Assembly: GCA_003094555.1 (NCBI GenBank)
Contig: NATW01000080.1
Location: 1-32,166, forward strand
Source: a gamma proteobacterium symbiont of Ctena orbiculata
GTDB lineage: Bacteria > Pseudomonadota > Gammaproteobacteria > Chromatiales > Chromatiaceae
DNA length: 32,166 nucleotides
Direction of reading: 5' to 3'
A program made the translations under genes and the position numbers. Below are positions 17,334-25,386 of the stretch, in pieces; the stretch's first letter is position 1; every line of letters begins with the position of its first letter. Below the pieces are notes generated by a model. That model was not told the DNA's origin. It did no database searches and saw only the letters and a program-made list of their open reading frames with translations.

Positions 17334-19883
17334 ATGAGCACTATTAAAACAAAAAGTTGGCGTGCCAAGTTACTAAATATATCCTTGCCTGCACTCTCCC
17401 TGTTGGCAGGTATTTTCAGCGGATTGGTTGCTTGGTTATTACTGGACCCGATCCAGGGTAAGCACCTGGAACAGCTGTTTCAAAGTGAGTTGGTGCGGCG
17501 GCTGGATGTACGTGCCGTGGAGACCCGGCGTCGCTTCGAAGAGTTTATAAGAGAGTGGCAAGTACAGGGGCACTCGCTATCAAATCACTGGCAGCTCATC
17601 ACCTACCTCAACTCTTTTTCCTGGCAGGAGTCGGCGCTGCGCGCAAAATATTACAATGATACGCCAAGCTGGTTGGAAATCGGCCACCCAAATGTAAGTA
17701 TGATTGAGCCCAGCCAAGTGGTACTGATGGATATGCAAGGCAATGCGCGTGAGATCTACCAACAAAAGCTACTGCCATTCAGTCTCGAAAGAGTAATTGA
17801 GTTGTATCCAAATCATGATGGCCTGAATGTCACCCTGATCAATGGCTACCCCTATCTGTTGGTATGGTCGAATATCGCCTATCAGCAGGAGACGGATCCA
17901 GCAGTACTCCTGCTGATCATCGATATAGATGAACGCTTTCTTGCCGAGTCGCAGAAGATGGCCCACGGTACGGATACCCTTATTGCATTGATCAACTCAG
18001 ATGACCAAAGGCTGCTGGTAAGCAGCGATAACAGGGAAATACCCCAGGGTTCCTATATACGGGATTGGCATGACAGCTATCTATTGACATCCCAGGCAAT
18101 AACGCACTATCAATCGTTGGAACACAATCTGTTGTTCACCACTATGGTATCGCGGGATTTGGTGCGGCAGAACATAGAAAATATAACCAAACTTGCACAG
18201 TTGGATCGATTGCTTGCTGCGCTGGTCTATGTGGTTGTGTTCTCCTTTATCATCTATTTGATATCTGCCAAGATCAATCAGGTTTTAAAGCGCATCTCCA
18301 GTTATGGGCAGCAGGCGCTGGGGGTGAAACAGCCGGTCATAGAAAAAGGAAATCAACTTCTGCAACTGGAGGATTGGGTAAAGAAGTTTTTCCGCCAGTT
18401 AATTACGGCACGTGATACATTGCACGACAGGCAGGAGAAGCGGATCAGGGAAACGGAGGTTCTTAAGAGTGCGCTGTTCGATAACTCCATGGTTTCGATT
18501 ATCACCTTAAATGGGCAGGGTATTGTTGTGGAGGTCAATGGAACTGCACTTAAATTCTTCGGTTATTCCAGGGATCAGTTGATCGGTAAGCAATTGGAGG
18601 AGATTGCCATAAAGCCCGATTATCGCACCCGTTTCCGCGAAATGCTGGGACAATGCATCAAGCGGAGTGTCGGCTCTGATCAATGTCATGATCAACCGAT
18701 GCTGGCACAAACTGCCAATGGTGAGGAGAAGGCAATCGAGTGCTCGGTCATTTCAATTCATCTCCAACACCAGACGGTTTTCAATGTCTATCTCCGCGAT
18801 ATCAGCGCACGTAGACAGGCCGAGCGGGAGATCTCAAGTTTGGCCAAACTTGCGAGTGAAAATCCCAACCCTGTATTACGCGTCAATGACAGGGGGGTAA
18901 TCGTCTATGCCAATGAGGCCAGTGAGCCGTTGTTGACCTACTGGGATTGTGAGCGTGGTCAGACGTTGCCTCTCTATTGGCGCAACCTGGTTGCCAGTGT
19001 CCTCAATGATGGTATTAACAAGGTCTACGAGATTAATCTGGAAGAACAGATATTCTCACTATTGCTGGCACCCATCAAAGAGTTGGAATATGTCAATATC
19101 TATGGCCGAGACTTCACCCAAATGCGTATGGCCGAGATACAGAGCAGACAGCACCAGTCTGAACTTGTCCATGTCTGCCGGCTCAGTACAATGGGAGAGA
19201 TGTCGACGGGCTTGGCCCATGAGCTGAACCAGCCACTCTCGGCAATTATCAATTTTGCCAGCGGCTGTGTCAGACGTCTGCAAGCAGGAAGTGGCGGTGA
19301 AGCCGAACTGTTGGACGCCATGGCTCAGATCACTGTGCAGGCGGAACGGGCCGGTGAGATTATCAAGCGCCTTCGCTCGCTGGTGGGGAAACGCCCCCAG
19401 GAACGTGAGGCGGTGAATCTTAATCACCTGGTATTGGAAGTCGCCTCATTCATTGAGTTCGAGGCAAATCGACAGAAGGTAGAGGTGAGTGTGGAATTGA
19501 GTGATGAGGTCCTTCCGGTTATGGTTGACCTGGTACAGATTGAACAGGTGATGCTCAACCTTGTACGGAACGCTATCGATGCCATGAAGCAGGTCGATAT
19601 CAGTAAACGCAAGTTGCTGCTGAAGTCGGAGAGAATAGACAATAAAATGGTCCAAGTGCTGGTCATAGATACTGGTCAAGGCATGCCGGAAGAGACCTTG
19701 AGTCATCTCTTTGATGCATTTTTTTCCACTAAGAAAGGCGGAATGGGAATGGGATTGCGGATTAGCCAGAAAATCATGCAAGATCATCATGGCATGATCG
19801 AGGTTGATTCTCAGGTAGGCAGTGGGACGACTTTTCATGTCATTCTACCAACGGATTCTAAACTCAAACTACCAGGTTTTTAA
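17334..19883 (+). CDS. Membrane sensor histidine kinase with periplasmic domain and two PAS domains (FixL/DctB-like core)
   Basis: From ATG 17334 the protein has 849 residues; a TTG at 17307 would add nine residues without benefit. The order is a membrane helix (about 13-37), a large periplasmic region (about 40-290) of no family I recognise, and a second helix LLAALVYVVVFSFIIYLI (about 293-312). PAS1 follows from about 376 (FDNSMVSIITLNGQGIVVEV) and PAS2 from about 505 (ENPNPVLRVNDRGVIVYANE). The H-box is MGEMSTGLAHELNQPLSAI with the phospho-His near residue 629. The ATPase domain shows N-box QVMLNLVRNAIDAM, G1 DTGQGM and F/G2 LFDAFFSTKKGGMGMGL. The HELNQPL box groups it with FixL, TtrS and DctB-type kinases. 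The stop overlaps the regulator start (TAATG), so they form a pair. The signal sensed is unknown. Confidence 0.93.
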   Translation: MSTIKTKSWRAKLLNISLPALSLLAGIFSGLVAWLLLDPIQGKHLEQLFQSELVRRLDVRAVETRRRFEEFIREWQVQGHSLSNHWQLITYLNSFSWQESALRAKYYNDTPSWLEIGHPNVSMIEPSQVVLMDMQGNAREIYQQKLLPFSLERVIELYPNHDGLNVTLINGYPYLLVWSNIAYQQETDPAVLLLIIDIDERFLAESQKMAHGTDTLIALINSDDQRLLVSSDNREIPQGSYIRDWHDSYLLTSQAITHYQSLEHNLLFTTMVSRDLVRQNIENITKLAQLDRLLAALVYVVVFSFIIYLISAKINQVLKRISSYGQQALGVKQPVIEKGNQLLQLEDWVKKFFRQLITARDTLHDRQEKRIRETEVLKSALFDNSMVSIITLNGQGIVVEVNGTALKFFGYSRDQLIGKQLEEIAIKPDYRTRFREMLGQCIKRSVGSDQCHDQPMLAQTANGEEKAIECSVISIHLQHQTVFNVYLRDISARRQAEREISSLAKLASENPNPVLRVNDRGVIVYANEASEPLLTYWDCERGQTLPLYWRNLVASVLNDGINKVYEINLEEQIFSLLLAPIKELEYVNIYGRDFTQMRMAEIQSRQHQSELVHVCRLSTMGEMSTGLAHELNQPLSAIINFASGCVRRLQAGSGGEAELLDAMAQITVQAERAGEIIKRLRSLVGKRPQEREAVNLNHLVLEVASFIEFEANRQKVEVSVELSDEVLPVMVDLVQIEQVMLNLVRNAIDAMKQVDISKRKLLLKSERIDNKMVQVLVIDTGQGMPEETLSHLFDAFFSTKKGGMGMGLRISQKIMQDHHGMIEVDSQVGSGTTFHVILPTDSKLKLPGF

Positions 19884-20521
19884 TGATGTCCAATCGACCG
19901 ACAGTTTTTGTAGTAGATGATGACCAAGCCATGCGGAATTCCCTGAAATGGCTTATAGAATCGGTGTCCATGCAGGTGGAGACATTCGAGTCGGCTGATG
20001 CCTTTATCAATAGTTACTATCCGGGACGATCCGGCTGTCTGCTATTGGACGTTCGAATGCCCGGAATGAGCGGCTTGGAATTGCAGGAGTATTTGCGGGA
20101 AAATCAGATTGCCATTCCCGTGATTATCATTACCGGTCATGGTGATGTGCCTATGGCTGTTAGGGCTATGAAATCGGGAGCGATCGATTTCATTGAGAAA
20201 CCTTTTAATGATGAATTATTACTGGAGAGCATTCGGCATGCATTGGCGCTGGATGTAAAGCAACGGGATATGCAGGCCCAGCGCGCTGAGATCGCCACCC
20301 GCCTGGCACGCCTGACACCGAGAGAGCACGAAGTGATGGTGATGGTGACCAATGGCAAGGCAAACAAGGAGATCGCAAGCGGCCTGGGGGTCAGCGCCAA
20401 AACCGTCGAAGCTCACCGTGCCAGGGTCATGGAGAAGATGCAGGCCAATTCACTCGCTGAACTGGTGAGGATGGCGATCAACGCCAATCTGACACTCTCT
20501 GAGCCGAACAACGAAGAGTAG
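19883..20521 (+). CDS. FixJ family response regulator (REC plus LuxR-type HTH)
   Basis: The 212-residue protein has a receiver domain with acidic pocket VVDDDQAM, phosphoacceptor D56 in CLLLDVRMPGMSGLELQ, IITGHGDVPMAVRAMKSGA and the Lys of FIEKPFND. A LuxR/GerE helix-turn-helix follows from LTPREHEVMVMVTNGKANKE to KTVEAHRARVMEKM (about 140-185). The GHGDVPMAVRAMKxGAxDFIEKPF pattern is that of FixJ/TtrR/StyR regulators. It should be phosphorylated by the overlapping kinase gene and activate transcription. ATG 19883 overlaps the kinase stop and a second ATG follows at 19886. The MFS gene begins 6 bases after its stop. Targets are unknown; the neighbouring MFS gene is the obvious candidate. Confidence 0.95.
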   Translation: MMSNRPTVFVVDDDQAMRNSLKWLIESVSMQVETFESADAFINSYYPGRSGCLLLDVRMPGMSGLELQEYLRENQIAIPVIIITGHGDVPMAVRAMKSGAIDFIEKPFNDELLLESIRHALALDVKQRDMQAQRAEIATRLARLTPREHEVMVMVTNGKANKEIASGLGVSAKTVEAHRARVMEKMQANSLAELVRMAINANLTLSEPNNEE

Positions 20522-20527
20522 ACTCAA

Positions 20528-21802
20528 TTGCCCAAATCCTTGTTAAGGGAGCCAAGGGTTCTCGCCTGGAGTCTGTACGACTGGGCCAACTCCGCCTTTG
20601 CCACCACGGTAATGGCCGGATTCTTTCCAATCTTTTTCAAACAGTACTGGAGCGCCGATGCTGCGGTGACCGAGAGTACCTTCCGCCTGGGGATGACCAA
20701 CTCGGTGGCAAGCATCGTGGTTGTTTGTCTCGCACCTCTGTTGGGGGCAGTGGCGGACCAGGCCGGGGCAAAAAAACGCTTTCTGCTCTTCTTTGCCGCT
20801 ATGGGCATAGTTATGACCGGCTCACTCTATCTGGTGGTTATGGGGAACTGGGTCATGGCTCTGGTGCTTTACGGGTTGGGAATCCTTGGGTTTTCCGGTG
20901 GCAATATCTTCTACGATGCCCTGATGGTCTCGGTGACGCAAAAAAAACACTATGACAAGGTGTCCGCCTACGGCTTTGCCTTCGGTTATCTTGGCGGTGG
21001 TCTGTTATTCACTTGCAATGTCCTGATGACCCTGTTTCCCGGGTTTTTCGGTCTTGCGGATGCCGCACAGGCAGTGAAACTCTCCTTCGTGCTGGTCGCA
21101 ATATGGTGGGCTGTCTTCTCTATTCCACTTTTCCTGTTGGTGGATGAGCCTGTGGTTGGTGCCCGCGAAAAGGCGTGGCTACTTGCGGGTTTTCGCCAAC
21201 TGGCCAGTACCTTCGGTAAGTTGAAACAACTGCGTATGGCATTTCTGTTTCTGATCGCCTATTGGTGCTATATCGATGGCGTCGATACGATTGTCAGAAT
21301 GGCGGTGGATTTCGGGCTTTCGATCGGATTCGATGCGAATAATCTGATGGTCGCCCTGCTTATCACCCAATTTGTCGGTTTTCCCGCTGCCCTCGTTTTT
21401 GGTGAGATCGGCAATCGGCGTGGTCCCAAACAGGGTATCATGCTGGCTATATTCATCTACCTGCTGATACTCTTGTGGGCCTATCATATGGAGGCGGTTT
21501 GGGAGTTCTATCTATTGGCCATCGCCATCGGTTTGGTGCAAGGTGGAATACAGGCACTCTCCCGTTCCCTCTATGCCCGCTTGATTCCTCACGATCAGTC
21601 GGCGGAGTTCTTTGGCTTTTATAACATGCTTGGGAAATTCGCAACCGTGTTGGGGCCGTTGTTGATGGGATGGATCGGCGTACTTACCGGGGATACTCGC
21701 CTCTCTATTCTCTCTATTGGCATACTGTTCATCATTGGCGGTGTGTTGTTGAGTTTTGTTGATGTCGAAGCAGGTGAGCGAGCAGTACAAGAGAATAGTT
21801 AA
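20528..21802 (+). CDS. MFS transporter of the Atg22/UMF1 type
   Basis: The 424-residue protein is strongly hydrophobic, with about 12 membrane helices, and begins with EPRVLAWSLYDWANSAFATTV, the hallmark of bacterial Atg22-like (UMF1 family) transporters. GAVADQAGAKKRFLLFF is the helix 2-3 loop motif, and QGGIQALSRSLYARLIP and FFGFYNMLGKFATVLGPLL are further family blocks. Yeast Atg22 exports amino acids from the vacuole; the substrate of bacterial members is unknown. No ATG lies near the N terminus, so I use TTG 20528, which has GAAGAG 9 bases upstream; TTG 20540 is possible. It is 6 bases after the response regulator, forming a kinase-regulator-transporter operon, which is not the usual setting of this family. 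Confidence 0.88.
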   Translation: MPKSLLREPRVLAWSLYDWANSAFATTVMAGFFPIFFKQYWSADAAVTESTFRLGMTNSVASIVVVCLAPLLGAVADQAGAKKRFLLFFAAMGIVMTGSLYLVVMGNWVMALVLYGLGILGFSGGNIFYDALMVSVTQKKHYDKVSAYGFAFGYLGGGLLFTCNVLMTLFPGFFGLADAAQAVKLSFVLVAIWWAVFSIPLFLLVDEPVVGAREKAWLLAGFRQLASTFGKLKQLRMAFLFLIAYWCYIDGVDTIVRMAVDFGLSIGFDANNLMVALLITQFVGFPAALVFGEIGNRRGPKQGIMLAIFIYLLILLWAYHMEAVWEFYLLAIAIGLVQGGIQALSRSLYARLIPHDQSAEFFGFYNMLGKFATVLGPLLMGWIGVLTGDTRLSILSIGILFIIGGVLLSFVDVEAGERAVQENS

Positions 21803-21861
21803 GCAACAACCATGTGTAACCTGTAAACTTCAAAATCACGCTACTGATTGTCTATCGATTC

Positions 21862-22599
21862 ATGGCTGAAGACCCTAAAAAAGACAAGCTCTATGCAAAT
21901 ACTCACGAAATCGTTCCCGATTTCGTCTTCGATGACAGGGTGGCCTCTGTCTTCCCCGATATGATAAACCGTTCGGTTCCCGGTTACGCAACCATTATCA
22001 ATATGATCGGAACCTTGGCTGCGCAGCGTATTAGACAGGGTACCTGCTGTTACGATCTTGGTTGTTCCCTGGGTGCGGCCAGCATGGCGATCCACTCCGC
22101 CATTAATGCCGACGATGTGCGTCTCATCGGTGTCGACAACTCTCCGGCGATGTTGGCCAGGGCCAAGGTAAATCTTGCTCAATGTACACAATCTCCGACG
22201 ATTGAACTGATCTGTGCGGATATCCAGGATGTGGTGATTCAACAGGCATCGATGGTTGTATTGAATTTCACCCTGCAGTTCATTCCCGCCAAGGAGCGAA
22301 GCGCGATCCTGAATAAGATCCATGCCGGCATGTTGGCGGATGGTCTGTTGGTGTTGTCTGAAAAGATTGTTGTACCCAACGATACTGCCCAGCAACTCTT
22401 TACAGAGATGCATCACGGCTTCAAAAAGGCCCAGGGATATTCCGACCTGGAGATCAGTCAAAAGCGTTCCGCCCTGGAGGATGTCTTGATTCCCGAGAGT
22501 CTGGCCTGCCATATCGATCGCCTTAAGGCAGTCGGTTTCTCAACCGTTGAGGTCTGGTTTCAGTGTTTTAATTTCGTCTCCCTGCTGGCAATCAAATGA
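21862..22599 (+). CDS. cmoA: Carboxy-S-adenosyl-L-methionine synthase CmoA
   Basis: CmoA makes carboxy-SAM from SAM and prephenate, the donor used by CmoB to modify U34 of several tRNAs. The 245-residue protein has FDDRVASVFPDMINRSVPGY near its N terminus, the SAM site YDLGCSLGAASM with GVDNSPAMLARAKVNL, and VVLNFTLQFIPAKER, all typical of CmoA. The ATG at 21862 has no clear ribosome-binding site and lies 59 bases after the MFS stop. The stop overlaps the cmoB start in ATGA, so the two are translationally coupled. Confidence 0.97.
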   Translation: MAEDPKKDKLYANTHEIVPDFVFDDRVASVFPDMINRSVPGYATIINMIGTLAAQRIRQGTCCYDLGCSLGAASMAIHSAINADDVRLIGVDNSPAMLARAKVNLAQCTQSPTIELICADIQDVVIQQASMVVLNFTLQFIPAKERSAILNKIHAGMLADGLLVLSEKIVVPNDTAQQLFTEMHHGFKKAQGYSDLEISQKRSALEDVLIPESLACHIDRLKAVGFSTVEVWFQCFNFVSLLAIK

Positions 22600-23570
22600 C
22601 TGATCCATGGGCATGGTGTCAACCCTACATGGACGGACCGCTGGGGTTATGGCTTGAGCAACTGCCGCGGCAGGTCGAACAGGTATGGCGGGAACGGGCC
22701 CACGGGGATATTACACACTGGCGCCAGATCATTGCTCAACTGCCGACTCCTACGATCTCATCTATTGAATTGACAAGTAGTCGAGTCAGGGCAGGTACGC
22801 AGAAGGATTGCGACGAAGAGACGCGCCAGCATTTAGTGCAACTTCTCTCCGGACTGCATCCCTGGCGTAAGGGGCCCTATGAGATTTGCGGTCTGCATAT
22901 CGATACCGAATGGCGCTCCGATTATAAATGGGACAGACTGCAATCCCATATTCAGCCACTGAAGGGTAGGCTGGTATTGGATGTGGGCTGCGGCAACGGC
23001 TATCATGCCTGGCGCATGTTGGGGGAGGGCGCCAGGCTGGTGATCGGCATCGATCCCACCCAACTCTTTATCATGCAGTTCGAGGCCATCAAACACTTCC
23101 TCGGTGGCCACCATCCAGTGCATCTCTTTCCCCTCGGCATCGAACAGCTGCCCCCGGACATCAAAGGCTTCGATACGGTATTCTCCATGGGCGTCTTCTA
23201 TCATCGACAATCCCCATTTGAGCACCTGGCTGATTTGAGAGGCGCGCTATGCAACGGTGGTGAACTGGTATTGGAGACCCTGGTGATAGAAGGAGGAGAG
23301 GGCCAGGTGCTGGTACCACAGGGACGCTACGCCAAGATGCGCAATGTCTGGTTTATCCCGACCACTGAAACACTGCATAAATGGTTACAGCGGGCTGGTT
23401 TTAAGGATGTGAAACTGATTGATGTCTCGGTAACCAGCGTCGATGAACAACGATCAACGGAGTGGATGCGCTTCGAGTCCTTGGCGGACTATCTGGATCC
23501 GCAGGATCAGTGTTTGACCATCGAAGGTTATCCTGCACCGCGTAGGGCTATATTTATTGCCAAACGATAA
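22596..23570 (+). CDS. cmoB: tRNA U34 carboxymethyltransferase CmoB
   Basis: CmoB transfers the carboxymethyl group from carboxy-SAM to 5-hydroxyuridine 34 to give cmo5U, which widens wobble decoding. The 324-residue protein shows HPWRKGPYEICGLHIDTEWRS (given only in part), KWDRLQSHIQPLKGRLVLDVGCGNGYH-type SAM-binding motif, GIDPTQLFIMQF, FDTVFSMGVFYHRQSP and the C-terminal RTEWMRF-like segment STEWMRFESLADYL. All are standard CmoB blocks. It overlaps cmoA by 4 bases. The gene converges on the diguanylate cyclase gene, with 54 bases between stops that hold a CGGGTC/GACCCG inverted pair (23573-23610) but no T-run. Confidence 0.98.
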   Translation: MTDPWAWCQPYMDGPLGLWLEQLPRQVEQVWRERAHGDITHWRQIIAQLPTPTISSIELTSSRVRAGTQKDCDEETRQHLVQLLSGLHPWRKGPYEICGLHIDTEWRSDYKWDRLQSHIQPLKGRLVLDVGCGNGYHAWRMLGEGARLVIGIDPTQLFIMQFEAIKHFLGGHHPVHLFPLGIEQLPPDIKGFDTVFSMGVFYHRQSPFEHLADLRGALCNGGELVLETLVIEGGEGQVLVPQGRYAKMRNVWFIPTTETLHKWLQRAGFKDVKLIDVSVTSVDEQRSTEWMRFESLADYLDPQDQCLTIEGYPAPRRAIFIAKR

Positions 23571-23624
23571 TACGGGTCCTGTGTATCGACGTAATCAATG
23601 AACTGACCCGGTAGTCGAGCCTGG

Positions 23625-24743
23625 CTAATCCAGTTCGCAGCCATCGACGTGTAAGATCCCCCCACGGCCTTGTTTCAATTTACTGCGGTACATGGCTTTG
23701 TCGACGCAATCGATTACGGTCTCCAGATCGAGGCCATGATCGGGATACTTGCCCATACCGATTGAGATGCTGAAGTCGATTTGGTTGTCCTTGGCATAGT
23801 CGTCAATTGCCTGTCGCACGCGCTGAGCCACCAGTTCACCACCCTGCTTGGTGGTATCGGGCAGTAGGAGCAGGAACTCATCCCCACCATAGCGTGCCAC
23901 CAGGTCTTCGTTACGTACTGTCTTGGCGATGTTGCTTGCAACCGCTGCCAGCACGCGATCACCCACATGGTGGCCATGGGTATCGTTGACGGTCTTGAAG
24001 CCGTCCAGATCAGCGAACAATACGACCACGCCATTGCCATTATCCTGGGGTTGGAAAAGGGTCGATGAACGCTCGATAAGGGCGCGTCGGTTGAGTAATC
24101 CGGTAAGGGCGTCGATATTACGCTCGTGGGCAAGCTTGGCACGGCCAAGCTCGATTTTGGCCGTGAGTGTATAGGAGTAGATAACGATAATCGCGAAAAA
24201 GACGAGAAAGAAGATGGCACTGACTGAAAATAGGTCCACATAATCGTACAGCCGCAGACTGACGATCAGTACCGCTGCGCCAAGGCTTCCCACAACAGCT
24301 TCGCCAAACAGGCGCAGGCCGTAGCGCATGCCGTTGCCGAGGATGACCATCAGAAAGACCAGAAAGCCGGGTGAGCTGACTGTGGTATCTGCCAAAACCG
24401 CAAACGAGGCCATGACAATGTCCACCCACATGGTCAGGCGTTGACGCCAGGGTGCGTGTGGCATCTGCGAGGCGTGATGCATGAAGAACAGAATCTCGAT
24501 GCCAAAGGCGACAAATAACAGGTTGACCACCTGGAGGCTGGTCCAGTCGCGAACCTGCTCTTCACCGCCGAAATTGAAATATAGGAGCGCCAGACCGCAA
24601 AACAGCAGGCGAGTCCAATACTGGGTACGCTGATCCTCCCAGGTCATCCTGTATTGGGAGCCATGTCCATCTATCAGACTTGCTCGGCGCTCTATACCGG
24701 AACGCCGATCTGCTGTACGTTGGCCGGAATTGATGTGACTCAC
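23625..24743 (-). CDS. Membrane diguanylate cyclase (GGDEF protein)
   Basis: The 372-residue protein makes c-di-GMP from two GTP. A basic N-terminal tail with RRSGIERR is followed by about six membrane helices between residues 43 and 195, resembling a MASE-type sensor without a family I can name. A short linker leads to the GGDEF domain from about 205: HERNIDALTGLLNRRAL, FADLDGFKTVNDTHGHHVGD, active site ARYGGDEF (GGDEF at 286-290) and SISIGMGKYPDHG. An inhibitory I-site RNED (R277, D280) lies five residues before GGDEF, so product feedback is expected. The start is GTG 24741-24743, with AAGAAGGTAA upstream; the next Met is at residue 33. An inverted repeat at 24835-24872 lies upstream. Confidence 0.94.
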   Translation of the reverse strand: MSHINSGQRTADRRSGIERRASLIDGHGSQYRMTWEDQRTQYWTRLLFCGLALLYFNFGGEEQVRDWTSLQVVNLLFVAFGIEILFFMHHASQMPHAPWRQRLTMWVDIVMASFAVLADTTVSSPGFLVFLMVILGNGMRYGLRLFGEAVVGSLGAAVLIVSLRLYDYVDLFSVSAIFFLVFFAIIVIYSYTLTAKIELGRAKLAHERNIDALTGLLNRRALIERSSTLFQPQDNGNGVVVLFADLDGFKTVNDTHGHHVGDRVLAAVASNIAKTVRNEDLVARYGGDEFLLLLPDTTKQGGELVAQRVRQAIDDYAKDNQIDFSISIGMGKYPDHGLDLETVIDCVDKAMYRSKLKQGRGGILHVDGCELD

Positions 24744-24834
24744 ACAGTTACCTTCTTTGGTTGTTCCATGCGCCCGTGCGCGACCTTTAGCTTAGCCCGC
24801 TTGCGTGGAAACTCCAAGTTATAACTAAAATGCA

Positions 24835-24872
24835 TTAGAATCAATGTTTTAACATTCAAATAATGATTCTAA
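24835..24872. repeat. AT-rich nested inverted repeat upstream of the GGDEF gene
   Basis: TTAGAATCA (24835-24843) is an exact inverted match of TGATTCTAA (24864-24872). Inside lies a second inverted pair, AATGTT and AACATT (24843-24856). The site is about 92 bases ahead of the GTG start of the diguanylate cyclase gene on the minus strand and may be its operator. Confidence 0.55.
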
Positions 24873-24980
24873 ATCCCAAAAAATATGTGTGGTAATTCTT
24901 AGCGAGGATAGTTGTCGTTGAGCCGATTGAAGTCGCCAGACAAATTTATTCATATCATGGCTGAGATTGGATTTTCACTG

Positions 24981-25373
24981 TCAACAAAGCTCAACAGAAA
25001 ATTCCGGTGTCTCCTGCATATGCCGCTTCACGGCACATAGCTCCATGGTTTTGATAATGCCGCTGCGGTATTTCTCAGGAAAACCATCGGGAAGGGTGAG
25101 GCGAAATATGATCTTGAGGATCATCTTTTTCTTTTCATCGCTCACACAATCCATGTGTAGATCCATACCTTCGGTCGAGAGTTTGCGTGAGTCGCAAAAA
25201 TTCCAGGCGTAGATACCTGCACAGGTGGCCAGCGAGGCAAGAAACAGATCGAATGGAGCAGGGGCGCTGGCATCACCGCCGTACTTGACAGGTTGGTCTG
25301 TCTCTATGGTGTAGTCACCGACTTTGGCCTGTATGCGTTTTCCACCTGCGAAACTTACCTGTATGGATTGCAT
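24981..25373 (-). CDS. OsmC/Ohr family protein (YhfA-like)
   Basis: The 130-residue protein has the OsmC fold signatures: YGGDASAPAPFDLFLASLATC, AGIYAWNFC and IIKTMELCAVKRHM. The two Cys expected for peroxide chemistry in this superfamily are C51 and C113, and C60, C76 and C130 are additional. The length and the APAPFDLFLASLATCAGIY pattern are closer to YhfA-type OsmC proteins than to Ohr. OsmC/Ohr members reduce organic hydroperoxides with thiols, and lipoyl groups are known reductants for Ohr. The gene lies 13 bases downstream of the lipoamide-dehydrogenase-like gene on the same strand, which suits that chemistry. The role in this organism is inferred. Confidence 0.9.
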   Translation of the reverse strand: MQSIQVSFAGGKRIQAKVGDYTIETDQPVKYGGDASAPAPFDLFLASLATCAGIYAWNFCDSRKLSTEGMDLHMDCVSDEKKKMILKIIFRLTLPDGFPEKYRSGIIKTMELCAVKRHMQETPEFSVELC

Positions 25374-25386
25374 GTTTATTCACCGC

